Part shown: one piece after another, positions 1 through 8,711 of the stretch
Layout of the letters: every line of letters starts with the position of its first letter
How positions within the stretch are numbered: the first letter of the stretch is position 1
Origin: Paenalicyclobacillus mengziensis
GTDB lineage: Bacteria > Bacillota > Bacilli > Alicyclobacillales > Alicyclobacillaceae
Assembly (NCBI RefSeq): GCF_017298635.1
Contig: NZ_CP071182.1
Coordinates: 4,936,001 to 5,000,000 of the forward strand
DNA length: 64,000 nt
Direction: 5' to 3'
Notes under the pieces: model-generated
Databases searched by the model: none
Seen by the model: only the letters and a program-made list of their open reading frames with translations
Told to the model about the DNA's origin: nothing
Position numbers and translations under genes: made by a program

Positions 1-154
1 GTGCAACGCCCACGGTCAGAATCAAGGCGTAGGTCTCATACCCGTCAAACAGCCAGCCTAGGTTCGATGCAATCAGTGCATGCCACTGTTTTGCTGTCAC
101 ACTGCGATACCACGGACCCGGCATCGATGTGACCTGCGGTAACGGTTGGCTCAT
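1..154 (-). CDS. MFS transporter, N-terminal part (cut by window edge)
   Basis: The first 51 codons of a major facilitator superfamily permease are visible; the rest lies outside the window. The protein begins MSQPLPQVTS and reaches the sequence GWLFDGYETYALILTVG. That is the first transmembrane helix with the D-x-Y-E type motif seen in aromatic-acid and other organic-acid H+ symporters. The start ATG at 154 is preceded by a GGAGG ribosome binding site at good distance. It is the last visible gene of the catabolic operon, 249 nt after the ubiD-family gene, so it probably imports the pathway substrate. The substrate is unknown. Confidence 0.8.
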   Translation of the reverse strand, partial: MSQPLPQVTSMPGPWYRSVTAKQWHALIASNLGWLFDGYETYALILTVGVA

Positions 155-309
155 CGTTGAGTGCCTCCTTTGTCCTTTTTTTGTGTCCTTTTTTTGTGCT
201 CGTTTTTGGGTAAGGCCTAACCATTTGCATTCCAAGATGAGACTTTGATAGCGCCGACATCCACTGGATAGTTTGGATTATTCTGACTTTACTCTGTTCA
301 CATCCCCAT

Positions 310-347
310 CTCCCAAAACGTTCACCATTCAGAAAACGTCTTGGGAG
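310..347 (-). other. Imperfect hairpin between the ubiD-family and MFS genes
   Basis: Arms CTCCCAA and TTGGGAG, extended by ACGT/ACGT after one mismatch, can form a stem in the gap between the decarboxylase stop and the transporter start. No clear T-run follows on the minus strand. It may be a weak attenuator or an mRNA processing or stability element that sets transporter expression apart from the upstream enzymes. Confidence 0.35.
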
Positions 348-403
348 AGTTGGTTTTGTGAGCAGAGCCGAGCTGGTCAGAGCTTAGACAGTGGGCTGGC
401 TCG

Positions 404-1849
404 CTAAAGTTTCAGCAGGTGCCCCCACCGTTCTCTCACCTCCTCTTGTAGTTTCTGACTCGCCTGTGCCACCGGGGGAAAATCGTCAATATGGTCAAAT
501 GGACGACAAGCGTCGATGATGGCTCGAGAACTGAACATGGCTTTTGATTTATAGGCGACGGACATTGGGTCATTCTTAGAGCCCATGGCGTTCTGGATAA
601 AGTCAATGTCGTAGACCGGATCGGACCTCGTTGCCACTGCCCACATGACTTCTTCCAAGTTGGCCGGGTCAATATCGTCATCGACGACAACCACGTACCG
701 CCCCATGTAAGCCGCCACTCCGCACTGACTGAGGACATGTCCGCATTGTCTCGCATGACCCGCGTAGCGCTGTTTAATACTAGCCACGGTGAACATCCGT
801 GCGCCACCGATTTCGTGTGCCCATACACCTTCTACGCCCGGCACGCCTGCCGCGAGCAGGGCATCAAACAACAACGCCGAACGCATCACTGCTTTTGAAT
901 ACGAGTAGTCATTTGGCGGCTTGGCTGGCGGACTACCAACGATAATTGGCTGATTTCGGTAGTAAACGCGTTCAACGCTCATCACAGAAGTAGGCTTTGC
1001 GCCAGCCTGGTAGTATCCGTGAAACTCCCCAAACGGTCCCTCCATTCGCGTATCACCAGGGTAAATGAAACCCTCGAGGACAATCTCCGCACCAGACGGG
1101 AACGGAAGACCTGTCAACTCGCCGTGCACGACGGCCACGGGTTCGTCAAGGATGGCACCGATATAGTTCCACTCGCACATCCCGTAGGGGACTTCGATAC
1201 CGGAGATGAGGTAGCACAGCGGATCGGCCCCGATGACGATACACACAGGGAACGGCTCACCCGCCTGCACATATTTCTGATACTGGATTTGACCGTGTTT
1301 GCCAGAAACCATATCCAGCCCGACGTGAGTCTCGTCATGCACCATGACGCGATAGGTACCGACGTTGACCCAATCTGAGTCGTAGTCCCTGGTGACGACC
1401 GCGCAACCGGTACCGATATAACGCCCGCCATCCCCCTCGTGCCAGAGCGGAGACGGGAAATCGAGGATGTTCACATGCTCTTTGTCGACAACATTCTCGA
1501 ATACAGGCCCAGTCTCCACTGCGACCGGCGGGAAATTTGCAGCTCTTGACTGCCACTCCTTCGGTTTTCCACGCAGCCACTGCACCAGTTCCCTGTGCTG
1601 ATAGGTCTGTGTTGCCCGCAGAATGGAACTGAGTCGATAGGGACTGCTCGTCGTGCAAGTCAACACCCGATGCCCGTCAGGGTACCCTGGAATCTCGTCA
1701 AACAGCAGCGCAGGATGACCAGCTTGTTTGACGTTCATCTCGCTGATGGCGCCGAGTTCAAGGTTCCAATCTGCGCCTCGAAGAACCTTGAGATTTTCCG
1801 CTTGTTTCATGGCATCGAGCCAATTTCTCAAGTCAAGGCTGTTCGGCAC
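404..1849 (-). CDS. UbiD family (prenylated-FMN) decarboxylase
   Basis: A 481-residue UbiD-family protein. The family uses prenylated FMN for reversible decarboxylation of aromatic, heteroaromatic or alpha,beta-unsaturated acids. Sequence signs are the full family length, the N-terminal LRNWLDAMK segment, the CTTSSPYRLSSIL stretch and the central GPFGEFHGYY segment of the active-site domain. The GTG start at 1849 has AAGGAGG nine bases upstream. It follows the molybdenum hydroxylase genes by 14 nt, so it is co-transcribed. No UbiX-type flavin prenyltransferase is seen in the window, so the cofactor must be made from elsewhere. The substrate cannot be told from sequence; the neighbours suggest an oxidised ring acid. 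Confidence 0.9.
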   Translation of the reverse strand: MPNSLDLRNWLDAMKQAENLKVLRGADWNLELGAISEMNVKQAGHPALLFDEIPGYPDGHRVLTCTTSSPYRLSSILRATQTYQHRELVQWLRGKPKEWQSRAANFPPVAVETGPVFENVVDKEHVNILDFPSPLWHEGDGGRYIGTGCAVVTRDYDSDWVNVGTYRVMVHDETHVGLDMVSGKHGQIQYQKYVQAGEPFPVCIVIGADPLCYLISGIEVPYGMCEWNYIGAILDEPVAVVHGELTGLPFPSGAEIVLEGFIYPGDTRMEGPFGEFHGYYQAGAKPTSVMSVERVYYRNQPIIVGSPPAKPPNDYSYSKAVMRSALLFDALLAAGVPGVEGVWAHEIGGARMFTVASIKQRYAGHARQCGHVLSQCGVAAYMGRYVVVVDDDIDPANLEEVMWAVATRSDPVYDIDFIQNAMGSKNDPMSVAYKSKAMFSSRAIIDACRPFDHIDDFPPVAQASQKLQEEVRERWGHLLKL

Positions 1850-1863
1850 GATATCATCCCTCC

Positions 1864-2379
1864 TTAAACAGCGCTTCCCGTCGAAGCGGGCAGTGTCAAT
1901 CCGTGCTCTTTCATGAGCTCAGACGCACGGTGAACGGCTGCAATAATCTCTGTGTAGGCAGCGCAGCGACACAGGTTGCCGGACATGTAATGGCGAATTT
2001 CTTCGTCCGTTGGCAGAGGGTGCTCTTGCAGCAGTTGGGTTGCCATCATCACCATGCCAGGAGTACAAAAACCGCATTGAAAAGCCTCGCGTTCGATGAA
2101 TGCTTGCTGCACGATGGATAATGCATCGAAGCTCCCCTGACCCTCAACGGTCATCACGTCGCAGTCATCGACAAGGACTGCTAGGTATAGACATCCGGAT
2201 ACGGCTGTCCCATTTACGTACACCGTACAGCACCCACACAGTCCTTGACCGCAGCTCTCGCGAACGCTGTACATCTGGAACCCGCGCCGGAGGACGTCAA
2301 CCAGACTCTCATGCGATTCGACAGCAATTTCGACGGGTCTACCGTTTAGGCGAAAGCGAATCACTTGTTTCTCTGTCAT
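1864..2379 (-). CDS. Molybdenum hydroxylase, [2Fe-2S] small subunit
   Basis: A 171-residue iron-sulfur subunit of the xanthine dehydrogenase family (CoxS/XdhC type). Residues about 40-60 hold the plant-type ferredoxin motif CGQGLCGCC, and about 100-140 hold the second cluster motifs CGFCTPG and NLCRCAAYTEI. It carries electrons from the molybdenum centre to FAD. A longer reading from 2478 exists, but GGGAGG lies just before the ATG at 2379, and the large-subunit stop ends one base earlier, so 2379 is preferred. The one-base gap indicates translational coupling within a three-subunit enzyme. Confidence 0.92.
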   Translation of the reverse strand: MTEKQVIRFRLNGRPVEIAVESHESLVDVLRRGFQMYSVRESCGQGLCGCCTVYVNGTAVSGCLYLAVLVDDCDVMTVEGQGSFDALSIVQQAFIEREAFQCGFCTPGMVMMATQLLQEHPLPTDEEIRHYMSGNLCRCAAYTEIIAAVHRASELMKEHGLTLPASTGSAV

Positions 2380-2380
2380 T

Positions 2381-4744
2381 TCAGTCTTCCTCCCATTCGT
2401 TTCCTTGCTCGGCTCGCAAGGCCCGAAGTACACGTTCCGGTGTGAGTGGGGTTTCGTAGATACGAACGCCAATTGCATCCTGCAACGCGTTCGCCACCGC
2501 GGGAGACAGGGCTAGCGATCCCGTTTCGCCAATGCCTTTCGCTCCGAATGGGCCGTTTTTGTGCGGAACCTCGACAATCTGGACGTCGTTTTGCTCGGGA
2601 ACGTCCCAGAACCCCGGAATCTTGTAATCGGCGAGGCTTGCATTGACCACCTGTCCCTCGTCGAATGCCATTTCTTCAAACAAAGTAAATCCCATCTGCA
2701 TAATGGAGGCACCGGACAACTGCCGTTTGACGATGCCCGGGTTTAACGCTTTACCGGCATCTCCTACCGTCACCAGTCGCGTAATCGCAATCTTGCCCGT
2801 TTCGATGTCGACTTCGACCTCAACACCCGTACCACCGACCATCCAAAACGGTGTGATGTTCTCAGATTTACCATTTTCAGAGCTCGGCTTTTCATAGTCA
2901 GGTACGAACGAACCGACGCCCATGATATTCCCGGCTTGCATGCCGTACTGCTTCGAAAGAATGGCTCCGTATGTGAACGCCTGTCCATCCGGCGTCACAA
3001 CCTGGCCGTTTTCGACCCTCAGAGAGGCGGTGGCAAGGCCTGTCTGTTTTGCACACATCTCCACAGCCTTGGTTTTGGCGTCTTCTGCTGCGAGTCGGAC
3101 AGCGTTGCCCATGTGGAAGGTAGAGCGCGATCCCAATGTGGCCATGTCGTACGGCGTCACATCCGTATCCGCGTGAATGACGCGGACATCTTCAGCGGCG
3201 AGCCCGAGCACATCAGCGGCGATTTGCGCCATCGCCGTGTCAGAACCCTGTCCCATGTCCACCGTGCCACAGTAGAGCCCGCAGCTTCCGTCACTGTAGA
3301 TGTTGACGAAGGCGACCGATGTGGTGGGAGAGACGGCAGCCTTGATGCCAATCGCAATACCCCTGCCGCGGCGAATTGGACCTGTGCCGTGTTCAAAAGG
3401 TCCATGCCAATCCATCAGTCGCTCGAGTTCTGTGAGCACCTCGGTCGTGCCCGCGTCCACCAGTACCGTGCCCGTCGCGTGCGGGCGGCCGTTGGTGAGA
3501 AGATTCTTGCGACGGAAATCCAGCGGATCGAGCCCGAGTTCTCTGGCGATAATGTCCGTCTGGCTCTCGTAGGCCCAGACCAACTGCGGAATACCGAACC
3601 CGCGCAGTGCGCCTGCCGGCGGCAGATTCGTGTAGACGGCGTAGGAATCCAGGCTAACCGCGTCAATATCATAGGGGCCTGCGGCAGTAAAACCTGACTT
3701 TTGTGTCACCCGCGGTCCGATGTCTGCATAGGCCCCGCCATTCCACCACGTGGTCACGTGGCGCCCCAAGATGCGCCCGTCTTTCGTGACACCGGTCTTA
3801 ATGTGCACCGTCGCTGCGTGACGCGTGATGGTGTAGAATTGCTCTTCCATCGTGAGGCTCAGTTTAACCGGACGGCCAGTTAAGAGTGCCAGTACAGACA
3901 CGAGCGCCTCCAATTTGATGTAGAGCTTGGCTCCAAAACCGCCGCCAAGGTATGCAGTGCGCACGCGGACCCTGTTTTCTGGCCATCCGAGCAGCCGGGC
4001 CACTTCAATCCGAACAAACGAAGGACTCTGAGAGGCCGTGTGAATCAGCAGATTCCCCCTGTCCGTGACTTCAGCGACCGTCACTATCGGTTCTAGAGGC
4101 AAGTGATTCACCTGTTGACTGCGAAACGTGTGTTCGAACACGTGGTCTGCGTTTGCAAACGCCGCGTTGACGTCTCCACTGCGCAAGTGATACTCCATGG
4201 CGATGTTCGTCTTGGTCCGTGGTTTGAGCGTCTTCAGGTCTGCGAATGTACCTGCCGGACGAATGACGTCATGAACGATGGCCGTCTCAGTCCCTGCAGA
4301 TTCGACCTCATGGAAAACCGGTTCCATGTCTTCGTACTCGACTTCGACGAGATCAGTAGCACGGTCTGCCGTATGCACATCCGATGCCAGGACCACAGCT
4401 ACCGGTTCCCCGACGTGACGTACTTTGCCGATGGCAAGAATGGGCTGATCGTGAAACGCCGGCCCATAATATGGATCCGGGATGAGCTTCAAAACGTCCT
4501 CTGCGGTAATGACGTCGTAGACACCAGGCATTTCTTTGGCCGCCGAGACGTCGATGCGGCGAATGCGTGCATGTGCAACAGTACTGCGGACAACCTTTGC
4601 GTGAAGCATGCCCGGCAACTCGAGGTTGTGGATGTATTCCGCTCGTCCAGTGACCTTTGCTTTACTTTCCAGGCGCGGCACGGACCTTCCAACTTGGCCC
4701 GTCGTCGTGATCTCGTTTGTACCTGGTTCAATCACCTTACTCAT
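2381..4744 (-). CDS. Molybdenum hydroxylase, molybdopterin-binding large subunit
   Basis: A 787-residue catalytic subunit of the xanthine dehydrogenase/aldehyde oxidase family, which hydroxylates a carbon next to a ring nitrogen, an aldehyde or a related position using water. Visible motifs include GGGFGAKLY in the cofactor region, GALRGFGIPQ in place of the usual AYRGFG, and GAKGIGETG near the C-terminus with the catalytic glutamate. The ATG at 4744 is chosen over an upstream in-frame start because a G-rich ribosome binding site precedes it and it overlaps the FAD-subunit stop by 8 nt. Order FAD-Mo-FeS resembles cox/nicotinate-dehydrogenase type operons. Substrate unknown; the AYR to ALR change means it should not be called xanthine dehydrogenase. 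Confidence 0.92.
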   Translation of the reverse strand: MSKVIEPGTNEITTTGQVGRSVPRLESKAKVTGRAEYIHNLELPGMLHAKVVRSTVAHARIRRIDVSAAKEMPGVYDVITAEDVLKLIPDPYYGPAFHDQPILAIGKVRHVGEPVAVVLASDVHTADRATDLVEVEYEDMEPVFHEVESAGTETAIVHDVIRPAGTFADLKTLKPRTKTNIAMEYHLRSGDVNAAFANADHVFEHTFRSQQVNHLPLEPIVTVAEVTDRGNLLIHTASQSPSFVRIEVARLLGWPENRVRVRTAYLGGGFGAKLYIKLEALVSVLALLTGRPVKLSLTMEEQFYTITRHAATVHIKTGVTKDGRILGRHVTTWWNGGAYADIGPRVTQKSGFTAAGPYDIDAVSLDSYAVYTNLPPAGALRGFGIPQLVWAYESQTDIIARELGLDPLDFRRKNLLTNGRPHATGTVLVDAGTTEVLTELERLMDWHGPFEHGTGPIRRGRGIAIGIKAAVSPTTSVAFVNIYSDGSCGLYCGTVDMGQGSDTAMAQIAADVLGLAAEDVRVIHADTDVTPYDMATLGSRSTFHMGNAVRLAAEDAKTKAVEMCAKQTGLATASLRVENGQVVTPDGQAFTYGAILSKQYGMQAGNIMGVGSFVPDYEKPSSENGKSENITPFWMVGGTGVEVEVDIETGKIAITRLVTVGDAGKALNPGIVKRQLSGASIMQMGFTLFEEMAFDEGQVVNASLADYKIPGFWDVPEQNDVQIVEVPHKNGPFGAKGIGETGSLALSPAVANALQDAIGVRIYETPLTPERVLRALRAEQGNEWEED

Positions 4745-5630
4745 GCGTGAACCCCCCGTGGTCAGACATCGAGCTGGATGGAATTCGCTCCAGCGACCTG
4801 CGTACACAGACCCTGACGATTTCGCGTTTGTAGCCGGATGATCCGCGGATATCCGCGAGAGGACGGAGGTTGGAAACAGCTAGCTCAGCTGCATCCGCAA
4901 ATACCTCGGCCGATAATTTCTGGTTCTTCAGAAATGTTTCCACGTCATAAAGCCGAATGGGTTTCTCTGTTGCCGCACTCACCGCGATGCGAGCCTCAGC
5001 AATGGTGTCCTCGTTGGTCTGCAAATAGCTGACCACGTTGGCCATCGGCCAGTCGTCGGCGGACAAGGCAGTGTACTTGAGATACGCGCCGGACATCTCC
5101 CGCGGGCGTGCCGGAACGATGACTTCCGTAATCAGTTCCCCAGGTTGTAGGGCGGTGGTGTAATACCCGAGCAAGAACTCCATCAATGGCAGTGTGCGGC
5201 TACCCGCCTTGCTTCCTATGACCACCTTCGCGTTGAGGGCCATGAGGATAGGTGGTAAGTCCATGTGCGGGTCTCCGTGCGCCAGGTGGCCTCCCACCGT
5301 GGCTACATTGCGGACGCGTACGTTGGACAACGTGCGAAGTGCGTCTGAGATGACGGGGTCGAACGCGGACACCACCGGGGATAGCTCCATAGACCGCAAA
5401 GTGACCAATGCGCCAATGTGAAGCTCCCCAGACTCATCGATATAAATTTTTCGCAGATTTGCTGGAAGGCGGTGCAGACTGACCAGTTTTTCCGGAACAA
5501 ACAACTTCGACTTCATCATTAACATCAACGCGGTGCCGCCAGCAATCGGCCGGACTGATGCATCATCGGTGGCGAGTGCAGCAATCGCTTCCTCAAGCGT
5601 TTCCGGCTGGACGAGCGTAAACGGATTCAT
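4737..5630 (-). CDS. Molybdenum hydroxylase, FAD-binding middle subunit
   Basis: A 297-residue CoxM-type flavoprotein. The N-terminal PIAGGTALMLMMK is the first FAD motif and TVGGHLAHGDPHMDLPP is the second. The C-terminal part is the CO-dehydrogenase flavoprotein C domain. It passes electrons from the [2Fe-2S] subunit to an acceptor. The ATG at 5630 overlaps the coxG-like stop in ATGA and is preceded by AGGAGG, so translation of the two genes is coupled. Confidence 0.92.
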   Translation of the reverse strand: MNPFTLVQPETLEEAIAALATDDASVRPIAGGTALMLMMKSKLFVPEKLVSLHRLPANLRKIYIDESGELHIGALVTLRSMELSPVVSAFDPVISDALRTLSNVRVRNVATVGGHLAHGDPHMDLPPILMALNAKVVIGSKAGSRTLPLMEFLLGYYTTALQPGELITEVIVPARPREMSGAYLKYTALSADDWPMANVVSYLQTNEDTIAEARIAVSAATEKPIRLYDVETFLKNQKLSAEVFADAAELAVSNLRPLADIRGSSGYKREIVRVCVRRSLERIPSSSMSDHGGFTHE

Positions 5631-6091
5631 GACGACGCCTCCTCTGGGTGCAGAAGTGCTGCGCGCAGGTTTTCAGCAAACAGGTTCCCCATCTCCACGC
5701 ACTTGGCGCGAAATACAGACTGGCCAATCCCGCCGAGTTTCCCAGTGATGGACTGCTCAAGCACGTATTGAATGTGTGTTGTCTCTTCGTCGACTTCGGA
5801 GAGCTGAAGCACAACGCTGCCTGTGAGCTTCCCGGCGAGAGCCTTCGGTTTTCCGTCCATGACAGCTCGCAGAAGATTCGGTGACTTCGCCTCGACTAAA
5901 TGTACAGTTACATCAAATTTCATCTTCAGGAATGCGACGTCTACCTCCAGCACCGCCCCGTACTTGTCGTCGCCAAGCTCAGTCAGTTGGCTGCAGCCGG
6001 GGATGCACGCGGCCAGTTCGCTCGGTTTACTGACAAACTCGAAGACCGTGTCCTGGGGACAACTCACGACAAACTCGCTAGATACTTCCAT
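5627..6091 (-). CDS. CoxG-like SRPBCC protein
   Basis: A 154-residue carbon-monoxide-dehydrogenase subunit G family protein (SRPBCC/START fold). In cox operons CoxG helps anchor or assemble the molybdenum hydroxylase at the membrane. Matching features are the opening MEVSSEFVVSCPQDTVFEFV, the segment LAACIPGCSQL and the C-terminal helix FAENLRAALL. The ATG at 6091, with GGAGGACC upstream, is preferred to a longer reading from 6274 that would run inside the cyclase gene. Even so it overlaps the cyclase by 28 nt. Its place directly before the hydroxylase genes supports a maturation or docking role. Confidence 0.88.
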   Translation of the reverse strand: MEVSSEFVVSCPQDTVFEFVSKPSELAACIPGCSQLTELGDDKYGAVLEVDVAFLKMKFDVTVHLVEAKSPNLLRAVMDGKPKALAGKLTGSVVLQLSEVDEETTHIQYVLEQSITGKLGGIGQSVFRAKCVEMGNLFAENLRAALLHPEEASS

Positions 6092-6804
6092 TGAACGAGG
6101 TCCTCCTCTTCCGGAAGAATTGCGACCGCTCGAATCGGACCGGCCGTTCCGCCCACGATGCGCAGTGGCAACCCCATATACCAGAACTGTTTTCCGACAA
6201 GCTCCTGTAAATTGCCGAGGTTCTCCGTGTTCAGGATGGCGCGCTCGCGACAAACAGAGTGTGCTGGTTTCCACTCATCACCTTTGTGTGGTTCCACGTC
6301 AACACTCGCGCAGTCAATACCGATGTTGATGATGCCCCTGTCCGCTAACCAAAGCGTCGCTTCACGAGTTAACCCCGGATGAGCGGCGCCATAGGATGGC
6401 TTTGGAAACGTACGCCCAAAGTGCCCTGTGTAAAGGAGGGCCACACGAGGGCGGACTGGCCCACCGTAATTGACCCGTGCCTGCTCGCTCGCCTCTTCCA
6501 GCATCTCCACGGTGATGAAGCCGCCAGGCACGGCTGCACTGACATCCAGACAAACACCGAGACCCTGAAACATCTCTACCGGAAGCTCATGAATGGCTTT
6601 TGCTTCTGGACTGGGGTCCATGTGCAAAAAGGAGTCCGTATGTGAACCACAGTGGTCCGACATGAAAATGCCGTTGATGGCAAAGGTCCACTTACCGTCT
6701 GGCAACTGTTGAACATCTTTTAAGCGATGAATGACTGTGGGCTGATGGCCGCGATAAACGGGCGATCCGCTGAAAATCTCTTGCGACAGGTCAATCATTT
6801 TCAT
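6064..6804 (-). CDS. Cyclase/metal-dependent amidohydrolase family protein (kynurenine formamidase-like)
   Basis: A 246-residue member of the cyclase family (PF04199), which includes kynurenine formamidase, isatin hydrolase and related ring or amide hydrolases. The segment DHCGSHTDSFLHMDP matches the family metal motif HGGTHxDAPxHF in position and pattern, with some substitutions. INIGIDCASVD fits the second conserved block. An AAGGAG site precedes the ATG at 6804. In this operon it would fit hydrolytic opening of a ring lactam or amide after hydroxylation. That role is inference. Confidence 0.85.
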   Translation of the reverse strand: MKMIDLSQEIFSGSPVYRGHQPTVIHRLKDVQQLPDGKWTFAINGIFMSDHCGSHTDSFLHMDPSPEAKAIHELPVEMFQGLGVCLDVSAAVPGGFITVEMLEEASEQARVNYGGPVRPRVALLYTGHFGRTFPKPSYGAAHPGLTREATLWLADRGIINIGIDCASVDVEPHKGDEWKPAHSVCRERAILNTENLGNLQELVGKQFWYMGLPLRIVGGTAGPIRAVAILPEEEDLVQWKYLASLS

Positions 6805-6817
6805 GACATCAACTCCT

Positions 6818-7567
6818 TTACCAAGCGAGAGCTAAACGCTGCGACAGAATCTCCGCCGAAGCCAAAACTCCATCTTTCACAACATCAATCCGTTCTGCTG
6901 TAGCCTCGTAGGCAGGAATCGTAGCCACCAGTGCTGCACGAACACGCCTTTGGCGGTCAAATACCGGGGCGGCGAGACCATACACGCTCGGATTGATCTC
7001 TTCTCGAGCCTCAGCGTAGCCTTGTTTACGAACCTCAGACAAATTTTTCAATAGTTCTTCAAGGTTGGTGATGGTATGGGGCGTGACAGCCTTCATGCCG
7101 CGTTCTTTCATCAACACAACGACCTCTTCATCCGGCAGACTGGCAAGCCACACCTTCCCAGCTGCCGTGGCGTGTAACGGAGCCTTGAGGCCGAGCATCG
7201 ATGCCACTCGTAACGGCTTGATGCCATCCACTCGGTCAATGTAGAGGAGCTCGCGATTTTGCTCGATAGCAAATTGAACGCTTTCGCCAATGTTCTGAAC
7301 GAGATGGTTTAAAACCGGGCGGACAATATCATCCATCTGAGTCCCATCCATGTATCGCAGTGCCATAGCGATAAACTGGAAGGCGACACTGTAGAGTGAA
7401 GTCACTTCATCTCGAACCACATACCCCTCTTCTTCGAGTGTAGAGAGAATCCGGGAAGCGTCCGCTTTATGGATGTTGAGGGAGTTTGCAATTTCTATGA
7501 CACCTAGCCCCTGCGGAGCTTTGGAAAGTGTATCGAGTATCTGCATCGTGCGAACGACGGCTAGCAA
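6818..7567 (-). CDS. IclR family transcriptional regulator
   Basis: A 249-residue IclR regulator with an N-terminal winged helix-turn-helix (residues about 5-60, including IANSLNIHKADASRILSTLEEEGYV) and a C-terminal effector-binding domain (about 75-245). The family represses or activates catabolic operons in response to aromatic or organic acids. The start is a TTG at 7567; CGGAG lies eight bases upstream and an in-frame stop blocks a longer N-terminus. It sits inside the operon, only 13 nt before the cyclase gene, so it likely controls its own operon through the sites around 9170-9251. Confidence 0.9.
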   Translation of the reverse strand: MLAVVRTMQILDTLSKAPQGLGVIEIANSLNIHKADASRILSTLEEEGYVVRDEVTSLYSVAFQFIAMALRYMDGTQMDDIVRPVLNHLVQNIGESVQFAIEQNRELLYIDRVDGIKPLRVASMLGLKAPLHATAAGKVWLASLPDEEVVVLMKERGMKAVTPHTITNLEELLKNLSEVRKQGYAEAREEINPSVYGLAAPVFDRQRRVRAALVATIPAYEATAERIDVVKDGVLASAEILSQRLALAW

Positions 7568-7635
7568 ACTATCATCTCCGATTTGCCTGCAATGTGCTTT
7601 AGTAGAACTCGCTGCTAGATTCGTGCGTTGTCAAG

Positions 7636-8328
7636 TCAGGAGTCAGTCCCCACAATCTGCTGTTCTTCGGCAATCAACAAGCGAAGCCGTCTGTCCACTT
7701 CAGGCAGAATCTCTGGCGGGACAAAGCAGATGCCACTGTCATCCGCGACAACCACGTCACCAGGGTGAACCTGGACATTCTCTATCTGTACAGGAACGTT
7801 GATGCCCATTCCCTGCAGTCGTCCCCGTCCAGTCATCGGTGTCACACCGCGGGACCATACTGGAATCCCGAGCTCTCCGATTTGATCGATGTCTCGGACA
7901 GCCCCATCGACAATCAAACCGGCAATCCCGAATTTTTTGGCGCTATGCGCAGCAAGTCCTCCGAATACAGAGTAACGTCCCCCTCTGTCGCCCTCAATCA
8001 CAAGGACATCGTCCGGGTTGGTAAACTTCATCGCTGACTTGTGAATGAGTCCGTCAGTCGACTTATCGAGTGACCGTCGAGACGACAGATAGCGGATGGT
8101 CGCTGCCCGACCGACTATCGTGCTTCCTTCTGACCTCGATGGAAGTTCGGTCGTTGGTATGGATAAGGCATAACCAAGGTCATCCAGAATATCCGATATC
8201 GTCGCCGACAGTCCTGAGATTTTGACCCAGTCGCGAGTCAGCGAAAGATCAACTTGAGGAACGTCGTGAACTTCCTCGGGAACGTCCGTTCCGATGTTGG
8301 CTCGACTAGGCGTTGGTTTTTCCGTCAT
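7636..8328 (-). CDS. RraA family protein (HMG/CHA aldolase-like)
   Basis: A 230-residue RraA/menG-like protein. In catabolism this fold includes 4-hydroxy-4-methyl-2-oxoglutarate and 4-carboxy-4-hydroxy-2-oxoadipate aldolases, which cleave the end products of some aromatic meta-cleavage pathways. Family marks are DVLVIEGDRGGRYSVFGGL, the GLIVDGAVRDIDQI segment (metal/substrate-binding G-x-R-D pattern) and PGDVVVADDSGICFVP. The ATG at 8328 follows a G-rich site and overlaps the stop of the previous gene as ATGA. Operon context favours a lower-pathway aldolase rather than an RNase E regulator. An oxaloacetate decarboxylase role is the other main possibility. Confidence 0.85.
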   Translation of the reverse strand: MTEKPTPSRANIGTDVPEEVHDVPQVDLSLTRDWVKISGLSATISDILDDLGYALSIPTTELPSRSEGSTIVGRAATIRYLSSRRSLDKSTDGLIHKSAMKFTNPDDVLVIEGDRGGRYSVFGGLAAHSAKKFGIAGLIVDGAVRDIDQIGELGIPVWSRGVTPMTGRGRLQGMGINVPVQIENVQVHPGDVVVADDSGICFVPPEILPEVDRRLRLLIAEEQQIVGTDS

Positions 8329-8666
8329 TCCCTTTCCCCCCCATCGTTTGGCTTCACTTCCAACAAAACTCCAGAAGGGAAGCGAACAAATCCAGCAGGG
8401 ACACCCCACTCTGTCATCTCAGTCGGTCGAGCCACTTGCGCTCCTTCAGCGAGAATCTTGCTCAACTCTTTGTCGTTTATGGTATCGAGCGTAAGAATGG
8501 GGGCTCCACCATCAGGTAAATGCCATCGCTTCCAGACTGATTCCGTTACGAGAGCGAGTTCTACATTTGACTGCCGAAAAAGGCCGTCACGGTTCTTTCG
8601 CCAAGGGCCACCAATCCGTGCAATCCACTCCATCTCTCTGTCGCTGACAGGAATCGACACCCACAC
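8325..8666 (-). CDS. Small VOC/glyoxalase-like protein
   Basis: A 113-residue protein whose pattern (VWVSIPVSD at the start, GAPILTLDTIND in the middle, GVPAGFVRFPSGVLLEVKPND at the end) resembles one vicinal-oxygen-chelate domain with its beta-alpha-beta-beta-beta unit. The usual metal histidine and glutamate ligands are not obvious except the terminal LLEV glutamate. GTG start at 8666, with AAGGGGG upstream and an in-frame stop just before that. It may be a small isomerase, hydrolase or binding protein of the pathway. The family assignment is by pattern only. Confidence 0.6.
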   Translation of the reverse strand: MWVSIPVSDREMEWIARIGGPWRKNRDGLFRQSNVELALVTESVWKRWHLPDGGAPILTLDTINDKELSKILAEGAQVARPTEMTEWGVPAGFVRFPSGVLLEVKPNDGGERE

Positions 8667-8711
8667 CTCGAATTCCCCCTTCGCTCAAGCAGCGCCCTGC
8701 AATATCCGCGC

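Noticed and set aside
2936..3697. Long plus-strand open frame of 253 codons opposite the molybdenum subunit gene
   Set aside because: It is an antisense shadow of a clear family member, with arginine- and valine-rich composition typical of such shadows.
2381..4744. Calling the molybdenum enzyme xanthine, nicotinate or CO dehydrogenase
   Set aside because: The active-site loop and the operon content do not match any of these well enough; only the family is supported.
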